Source of the DNA: Prevotella sp. P3-122
GTDB taxonomy: Bacteria; Bacteroidota; Bacteroidia; Bacteroidales; Bacteroidaceae
Assembly (NCBI RefSeq): GCF_002251365.1
Contig: NZ_NPJH01000044.1
Location: 1 to 64,000 of the forward strand
DNA length: 64,000 bases
Reading direction: 5' to 3'
The notes under the pieces are model-generated. The model made no database searches. It was not told the origin of the DNA and was given only the letters and a program-made list of their open reading frames with translations. Positions 59,901 to 64,000 of this stretch are shown one piece after another (positions within the stretch are counted from its first letter, which is position 1; the number at the start of each line of letters is the position of its first letter). A program made the position numbers and the translations under genes.

Positions 59901-61222
59901 AAATAATACAACGTGAAGTTGTCACACGTCAGCCAGTTGCCCGTAGCACCTTCGCTACGTACACCCACAGCCACTTCACCATCTTCCTGACCTACCGTGA
60001 AGTCAAGCGAGTAACTGTCCATGCGCGTGATAGCCGTCTTGTAGTTGCCAGCATAAAGCCAACCGCCCGTCTGTGCGCTTCCTGTGTTCTGCACGCTCCC
60101 GCTTCCGCTCTGCTGTATATGCAGGGCGTTGGCCGTGAGACGATACTTTCCTGTGGGCATTCCGCTTAGCTTCTGGTTCAGGTCTACATCCGAGATGCGA
60201 CTGCCAATACCCGTCCACTTCTCCATATAATATGTACCCTGTTTCTTGGTGAAATTGCTATTCGATTGTCGTGACATGCCGCCCGTCGCCCATCCCTTCG
60301 TACCGTCCTCAAAGCTGGGATTCACTATGTAGCGGTCTGTTATATTCAGTGGATTCGTGGACGAAGCGTTTGCCCACTGGTACTGCTCCGTAGCAGCCAA
60401 CAGCCTGTTGCGCATTGCCAATTGTTCAGTGAAGGAGGCAGTGCCGCCATCATATACGGCTTGTGCCTCGGCTATCAGCCCTTGCAGTGCGTCAAGACCG
60501 ACACCCGCACCCGTGCCAGCTACCTTTTTGGCCTCGGTTAGAGCCTTGCCCAGGTAGTTGTGTACGAGGGTCAGTGCCTGAGCGTCGTCCGTCATGAATA
60601 TCTTTACATAGTCCAACACAACCTTGGCCGTGTTGGCACTACCGCCATCCACAGCCTGCAGGCCCAGCTGCACCTTGCCGCTCGTCTGAGACGTCAGCGT
60701 GAAGGCTACCTTCTCAGTAGTCCACTTATTAAGGGGGAAACTGGAGACTTTCGACGTAGCTCCAGTGCCCGATGCCGGTATCCATGCCAGTTGGCTCTTG
60801 CCAGCAGTCTTGTCGCTGCCATTGTACCAAGCCGCACTGAGGTAGTAACTGCCATTGGGTAACGTCACCTCCTGACTGTAGAGGAGCGACACGCCCCACC
60901 CCGTACTCAGTGCCAGACAGCCCGCTGACCCGTCGTAGCCCGTGGCGGGTATACGTCCGCTGCCGTTGAACGTTTTCTTCGTGCCAAACGCATACGTACC
61001 CACGATGGTGTAGTCCACGTCGTGGTCCTGTGTCCAGCCTGGCACTTGTTTGATTTCCTTAACCACGTTGCCCGTAGCCTCCGCACCGTAGTTCAGTTCT
61101 GTGTCGAAGCCCCAGTTCTCGAGAAAGAGTTCTGTAACATCGGTGTCGGCCCAACTGTTTTGGCAGCCAATGGCTGCTGTCAGCCACAAGGCCAAGCGTA
61201 ATAGTCCTTTTCCTGTTTTCAT
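56930..61222 (-). CDS. Large secreted zinc metallopeptidase-like protein (DUF6055 type) with T9SS tail
   Basis: The 1430-residue product has a signal peptide (about 1-25) and two jelly-roll carbohydrate-binding-like domains (about 30-215 and 290-445). Helical FIVAR-like spacers (about 215-280 and 450-600) lie around them. A catalytic domain (about 615-1000) has the HExxH motif HEVGH (His710, Glu711, His714) in GGQTAAHEVGHCFQYQVHCD, preceded by HWIVYWEKGYGSSVP. This pattern fits DUF6055-type peptidase-like proteins. The C-terminal 400 residues (from about 1040) resemble most of the neighbouring 620-residue protein and end with IYDLNGRKLSKLRKGINIVN, a T9SS sorting tail. It is probably surface-attached and may cleave glycoproteins; the activity is not shown. 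It has its own -7 element at 61252-61259. Confidence 0.82.
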   Translation of the reverse strand: MKTGKGLLRLALWLTAAIGCQNSWADTDVTELFLENWGFDTELNYGAEATGNVVKEIKQVPGWTQDHDVDYTIVGTYAFGTKKTFNGSGRIPATGYDGSAGCLALSTGWGVSLLYSQEVTLPNGSYYLSAAWYNGSDKTAGKSQLAWIPASGTGATSKVSSFPLNKWTTEKVAFTLTSQTSGKVQLGLQAVDGGSANTAKVVLDYVKIFMTDDAQALTLVHNYLGKALTEAKKVAGTGAGVGLDALQGLIAEAQAVYDGGTASFTEQLAMRNRLLAATEQYQWANASSTNPLNITDRYIVNPSFEDGTKGWATGGMSRQSNSNFTKKQGTYYMEKWTGIGSRISDVDLNQKLSGMPTGKYRLTANALHIQQSGSGSVQNTGSAQTGGWLYAGNYKTAITRMDSYSLDFTVGQEDGEVAVGVRSEGATGNWLTCDNFTLYYLGSVDANALRSYLEAECNVADELLMGRMQSSVRAQLTSVLAEAKNVLADKQASDEAIQQATKALKETNALATASAARYEALDKQLTYAQKVLGWWKGVVYRQTNWDKLQTAITTADSQVNDEALSDEALASALSALTTATKAVDKSVYESGSAVGKGDALNNPDNTWCNERSMQSKHWIVYWEKGYGSSVPSNVEEVLANCDKYFELYADKLGFIKVNEGKSKTDKYKMIIRLKYKDEWEANGSGIDNQIGMLTLSRWAFGSRGGQTAAHEVGHCFQYQVHCDKGDWNGWMYNWTNSPGGNCFWEMCAQWMAYQYYTGQKFSNEWLNNSLNNMHKHVLDVGMRYENYFMQDYLVDKQKDMTFIGRLWNECKDPEDPLQTYMRITMTGTAAEKLSLLGDEMWEMGARMATFDFDHLRTAGAGTIGKRNQANMIKGDDLFWTISPSNAPENFGNNAIKLNVPATQKKLVAEFEGMGQTSGYRSYKPEAAGWRVGFVALKTDGTRVYGDMARATLKDNKIRVEFECPAGTKNLWLIVSGAPTTYWCRGWGDNLTHEQWPYRVRFFNTNLLNEPTTLTVEEDVASAKARLRQLANAYKVPTANIGNKPFQYNAQSVETLKSSIESYKEIADKEDATLDELNEAIMQIAILPMPELNQPEATMRFTITNVTDGFNARGKAVTYINDREDEGNYSIRYLAAANANYAQAFCFTPVAGKKDCYNLSQTDKDGKVRYLCPGTVYGGNSQQIRTTTVKAQAGEYIVNAMSTEGNWYLWNVAANNYVSANSSNSDNGVYTSGSFYKMSIADAQKAVVDVKTDGTERYSTIIVSFKAKIPEGLTAYSVAGTEGDMLTLREETVIEANTPYIIYSNSPQSIVLEDYGTASQNTYSADYLTGVLSATSLRLGTSNYTLTTVDGVTAFHQCEGTIYNLDANTAYLTLAGQDAKQTYYLDDNHTAIEPIEALVSGKTSIYDLNGRKLSKLRKGINIVNGRKVLVK

Positions 61223-61251
61223 GTTAATATCTGTTTAGTTCGTTCTGGTTG

Positions 61252-61259
61252 CAAAATTA
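61252..61259 (-). promoter_or_regulatory. Candidate -7 element for the metallopeptidase-like gene
   Basis: On the minus strand TAATTTTG fits TAnnTTTG, 30 bp before the start codon; no good -33 element at the expected distance. Between it and the small gene (61260-61436) there is no gene, only the short inverted repeat GTTGCC-ATA-GGCAAC near 61348. Confidence 0.4.
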
Positions 61260-61436
61260 AGGTATTTCTTCTATTTGGACACTGTTCTTTTGTATCAAAG
61301 AATGGTAATATGGTATCATTTGGCTATATGCGAAAACACAATAAATGGTTGCCATAGGCAACTTTGCAGCACTATGACAACCATGTTGTTCTCACTTAGG
61401 TTTTAAGCGTAGTTTCCCTGACGGGAATGCCGCTTG

Positions 61437-61616
61437 TTACCACTCCTTGTCCCAGATGCTATGAGCCTTCACGTAGCTGTCTGTTCCATCGTCACCGCCA
61501 GTTCTGTCGTAGGTGGCATTGCCGTTGTTAACTATATTAGGTGCACTTGTGCACAACATGGCAGACTCTGAGATAACGCAGATGCGCAAAATGGGTGCTT
61601 TATACGTCTTTTTCAT
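61437..61616 (-). CDS. Small 59-residue protein, MKKTYKAP...WDKEW family
   Basis: I translated this short gene directly. The product begins MKKTYKAPILRICVISESAM, contains a short Ser/Cys-rich middle (LCTSAPNIVNNG), a Gly/Asp-rich stretch (RTGGDDGTDSYVKAHS) and ends IWDKEW. Bacteroidetes, particularly Prevotella, encode many small proteins with this start (MKK-x-Y-x-x-P) and acidic Trp-containing end, of unknown function. There is no signal peptide or membrane helix. It follows the stop of the 620-residue secreted protein gene by 14 bp on the same strand, so the two are probably co-transcribed. It might be a small precursor peptide or regulator; no maturation genes were seen. Confidence 0.7.
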   Translation of the reverse strand: MKKTYKAPILRICVISESAMLCTSAPNIVNNGNATYDRTGGDDGTDSYVKAHSIWDKEW

Positions 61617-61630
61617 TTTTATTTATTGTG

Positions 61631-63493
61631 TTATTTGATGATTACTTTTTTGCCATTCACGATGTTGATGCCCTTCTCGAGCTTCCACAACTTGCGGCCA
61701 TTGAGGTCGTAGATTTCAGCCTTTCCATTCATCAGTTCGCTGAGGGTTGTTATGGCTGTCGTTTGGTTCTCCTCACCGAAGAAGAAGGCCTTGACACCTG
61801 CAGAAGGCTCGTTGTCGTACTTCAGGTAGGCACGGTTGGCGCCCAGCTTGTAGCTCAGGGCTGGATCACACTGGTAGAAGCCAACCACACCCTTGTTCTT
61901 TTGCAACAGATAGCAGTCTGTGCCAAGAGTCATCTCGCCACCAGGCAGAGTACCTACGAGCAGGCCTGCCTCATAAGTATCTTTATAAGCTGTGCCGTAT
62001 CCTTGGAGAGTCACGCTGATAGTATTCTCGTCATCTGCGTATACGATGTAAGGAGTATTGGCAGCAATTTCATAAGCCTCTTCCAATGTCAACGTGGAGC
62101 CATTCACCGCTTCAACGCTGTAAAGTGTTACGTTCTCAGGTTTATTTGCCTTGAAGGGGGCGATGAATGTACCATACTTAACGCCCGTAACGACCTTCAA
62201 TGTAGCTTGTGCCTTTTCGGCTGGGGCGATAACCATACGATAATAATTGCGAGTAGTATACACGCCATTGTCGTTGTTGCCATTAGCTCCTAATTCAATA
62301 TTAGCTTCAACATTTATTATTCTCCAATTGTTTTCTTCATCCATAGGAATTACACGGAATTCGGCGGCATCATCCTTGGTGGTTGTGGTACGAATTTGAA
62401 ATATGGTACCTCCATCATATTTGCTTCCTAAACAAAGATATCGAGTATTCCCGTCCTTGTCTGTCTGACTAAGATAGTATGTGTCTTTTTTATCAGGGAC
62501 AGAAGTGAACTCAAACGCCTGTCCATAGTTGCTGTTTGGATCCGCAAAGTAACGCACATTATAACCGCCAGCGTCATTGCGATCATTTGTCAACGTCATG
62601 GCTTTATTTGGAAGTTGATATCCCAAAGAGACATTTTTAATAGAATAACGAGTATTTGCAGCAGGGCTATTCAATGCGGGAATGGTGAGGTTCCTGACAA
62701 TGGCAATCTGTTCATTGACATTACCTATCGTTGCATCATTATCATCGTAGACCTGTTGCGCTACCTGAAGAGCGTCGTTAATTGTTTTTATTCCATCTGT
62801 GGGATATTTGAAAGCATCATCACCGACGTTCGTTGTAGGCACTTTGAAGCCATCTATTATAGCTTTTAGTTCTTCTTTTGGCGCTACTTCGACAATAGAT
62901 AATGCAGAAAGTGCAATCATGCAGTCGCCAGTTCTATTGCAAGTAAATGAAACAGAAAAAGAAGTTGCATCAACATCATCACTCACCTTGAAAGTCTTTT
63001 CTATTAGATACAAAGTTTGCTTTACACTAATAGAGTTGCTGCTAACTGTTGCCAGTTCTTTGTCGCCAGCCTTTATCTTTGTTGTCAGTGTTGGAGCACT
63101 GGAATTATTATGCCAACCGACCAATGCACTATATTTGTAGGTATGACCTGCTTCGAGCTTATAGGAATTCGTTGTATATGTGAACGACTCACCACTCGTA
63201 TTGTATCTAATCCAGAAGATTTTGCTGGGATTTGAATCTGCGTCGTAAGTGTATGACGTTCCGTCAGAGAGTTTGTAATCTTTATAAGTAGTTGTGAAAC
63301 GGATGCCTCCACCAGCATTTTCTTCTCGAAATGTTCTGTTTTCGCTCGATGTCCATCCAAACTGACTTGGTATGGGATTCGCTATTTCACACCCTGTACC
63401 ATCCCATCCTTGTAATAGGTTCTCGGTCTGTCCATAGACGTTTTCTGTCAAGACTGCGATTGCCGTCAATGTGATAAGTTTTTTAAGATTCAT
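61631..63493 (-). CDS. Secreted T9SS cargo protein, paralogue of the metallopeptidase C-terminal half
   Basis: The 620-residue product has a signal peptide (NLKKLITLTAIAVLTENVYG), a jelly-roll binding-like domain (about 25-205: YKLEAGHTYKYSALVGWHNN, SVSFTCNRTGDCMIALSALS), then a region (about 215-540) that aligns by eye with the C-terminal part of the 1430-residue neighbour. Shared stretches include KVPTTNVGDDAFKY versus KVPTANIGNKPFQY, YYLSQTDKDGNTRYLCLGS versus CYNLSQTDKDGKVRYLCPGT, and EANTPYIIY/AANTPYIVY. It ends with a T9SS tail (AEIYDLNGRKLWKLEKGINI). It has no catalytic motif that I recognise; surface binding is likely. The two genes probably arose by duplication. Confidence 0.75.
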   Translation of the reverse strand: MNLKKLITLTAIAVLTENVYGQTENLLQGWDGTGCEIANPIPSQFGWTSSENRTFREENAGGGIRFTTTYKDYKLSDGTSYTYDADSNPSKIFWIRYNTSGESFTYTTNSYKLEAGHTYKYSALVGWHNNSSAPTLTTKIKAGDKELATVSSNSISVKQTLYLIEKTFKVSDDVDATSFSVSFTCNRTGDCMIALSALSIVEVAPKEELKAIIDGFKVPTTNVGDDAFKYPTDGIKTINDALQVAQQVYDDNDATIGNVNEQIAIVRNLTIPALNSPAANTRYSIKNVSLGYQLPNKAMTLTNDRNDAGGYNVRYFADPNSNYGQAFEFTSVPDKKDTYYLSQTDKDGNTRYLCLGSKYDGGTIFQIRTTTTKDDAAEFRVIPMDEENNWRIINVEANIELGANGNNDNGVYTTRNYYRMVIAPAEKAQATLKVVTGVKYGTFIAPFKANKPENVTLYSVEAVNGSTLTLEEAYEIAANTPYIVYADDENTISVTLQGYGTAYKDTYEAGLLVGTLPGGEMTLGTDCYLLQKNKGVVGFYQCDPALSYKLGANRAYLKYDNEPSAGVKAFFFGEENQTTAITTLSELMNGKAEIYDLNGRKLWKLEKGINIVNGKKVIIK

Positions 63494-63672
63494 AATGATT
63501 TAGATTTATAATGATTTAAATTTTTAATGATGTTTTTTCTGATAGAGCTCTTAGGATTGCAAATGGAATGCAGAGCCAGGGTGGCTCATGCATCCCATCC
63601 AAACAAAAACCTAAATTATCTAACTTAACCTTAACTAATTATTATATTTTGAGGAAACAATTAAAAACGCTG

Positions 63673-63680
63673 CAAAGATA
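63673..63680 (-). promoter_or_regulatory. Candidate -7 element for the 620-residue protein gene
   Basis: TATCTTTG on the minus strand fits the consensus but lacks a good -33 element. It would give a leader of about 170 nt. The gap 63494-63773 otherwise contains no gene. Confidence 0.35.
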
Positions 63681-63773
63681 GAAATAAATATAATATAAAA
63701 TGATAGCGCTTCGTAACATAGAATGGTAGTCTTGTAACAAATGAGCCAAAAGACTGTTGTTAAGGGCAGAAAA

Positions 63774-63802
63774 AGGGTGCAATTCGCTTTGAATTGCACC
63801 CT
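63774..63802 (-). terminator. Strong intrinsic terminator of the right-edge gene
   Basis: AGGGTGCAATTC (63774-63785) and GAATTGCACCCT (63791-63802) form a perfect 12-bp stem with a 5-nt loop, followed on the minus strand by TTTTC. It lies 33 bp after the stop of the partial gene. Confidence 0.85.
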
Positions 63803-63835
63803 GAAGGATTATTCCAGATCAAGTACAAAAATGAT

Positions 63836-64000
63836 TTACTTCACTATGACCTTCTTGCCATCGATGATGTAAAGTCCCTTCTGCACTTTACCAACCCGGC
63901 GACCGCTGAGGTCATAGATGCCACTACGGGCGATAGGAGCCGTGGCTGTTACCTCATCGATGCCAGTGGGAACTGCGGTGCCCATGTAGAAGAGCCGGAA
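63836..64000 (-). CDS. C-terminal end of a T9SS-secreted protein (5' part beyond window)
   Basis: Only the last 54 residues are present: a short beta stretch (FRLFYMGTAVPTGIDEV), then the T9SS type A sorting tail SGIYDLSGRRVGKVQKGLYI ending in KKVIVK. The tail is of the same kind as in the two neighbouring secreted proteins and directs export and surface attachment by the type IX system. The main domain lies outside the window, so the function cannot be told. A strong hairpin terminator follows. Confidence 0.85.
   Translation of the reverse strand, partial: FRLFYMGTAVPTGIDEVTATAPIARSGIYDLSGRRVGKVQKGLYIIDGKKVIVK

Overview
The window looks like a chromosome segment of a Bacteroidota bacterium, most likely Prevotellaceae. 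The evidence is: Bacteroidetes-type promoters (TTTG, 19-22 nt, TAnnTTTG) before several genes; several secreted proteins ending in type IX secretion (T9SS) sorting tails with the IYDLNGRK motif; a hybrid two-component system (HTCS) beside polysaccharide-degrading enzymes; a DUF4492-cydA-cydB cluster; an HU-HIG DNA-binding protein; and typical small 'MKKTYKAP...WDKEW' and zinc-ribbon proteins.

1-19.2 kb is the right part of a tailed, probably Mu-like prophage. Terminase genes (minus strand, running off the left edge) diverge at about 2.1 kb from a plus-strand late module: prohead protease/scaffold, major capsid, spanin-like pair, tail tube, tail chaperone with a likely -1 frameshift, tape measure, tail hub, fibres, HU-like protein and endolysin. 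One small membrane protein gene (6.5-6.7 kb) lies backwards inside this module with its own promoter. Many phage gaps hold 9-bp-period repeats and 40-bp tandem repeats containing a C6/G6 hairpin. The right end appears to lie at about 19,178, next to three 22/23-bp-spaced repeats that resemble transposase-binding sites. No integrase, portal or transposase lies in the window.

19.2-28.3 kb is the most unusual region: a six-gene minus-strand cassette. Five products carry zinc ribbons, two have SPFH/Band-7-like domains, one has a gingipain/caspase-like His-Cys dyad, one has a membrane segment, and the last is a PD-(D/E)XK nuclease. I know no described system with this set. The sequence suggests a membrane-associated scaffold with protease and nuclease effectors, perhaps for stress response or defence; function is inference. 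An intact IS4-family element (28.46-29.76 kb) sits directly upstream.

29.8-31.2 kb is a scar region: one protein of unknown function, a transposase remnant and five 12-bp palindromes on an exact 22-bp period. 31.2-45.8 kb is core chromosome: periplasmic cyclophilin, cytochrome bd oxidase, a coiled-coil membrane protein, a TolC-HlyD-permease-permease exporter without an ATPase, a MITE-like element and an Mrp ATPase.

43.3-64 kb is a carbohydrate-utilisation region: GH115 on the plus strand, and on the minus strand GH35, a DUF4861-GH105-CBM fusion, a GH43-like propeller protein and an HTCS regulator. Upstream are a secreted DUF6055-type metallopeptidase, a 59-residue small protein, a paralogous T9SS protein and the tail of another. 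The enzymes fit a uronic acid- and galactose-containing plant glycan such as arabinogalactan or rhamnogalacturonan side chains. No SusC/SusD pair is in the window. I saw no tRNA, rRNA or CRISPR array.
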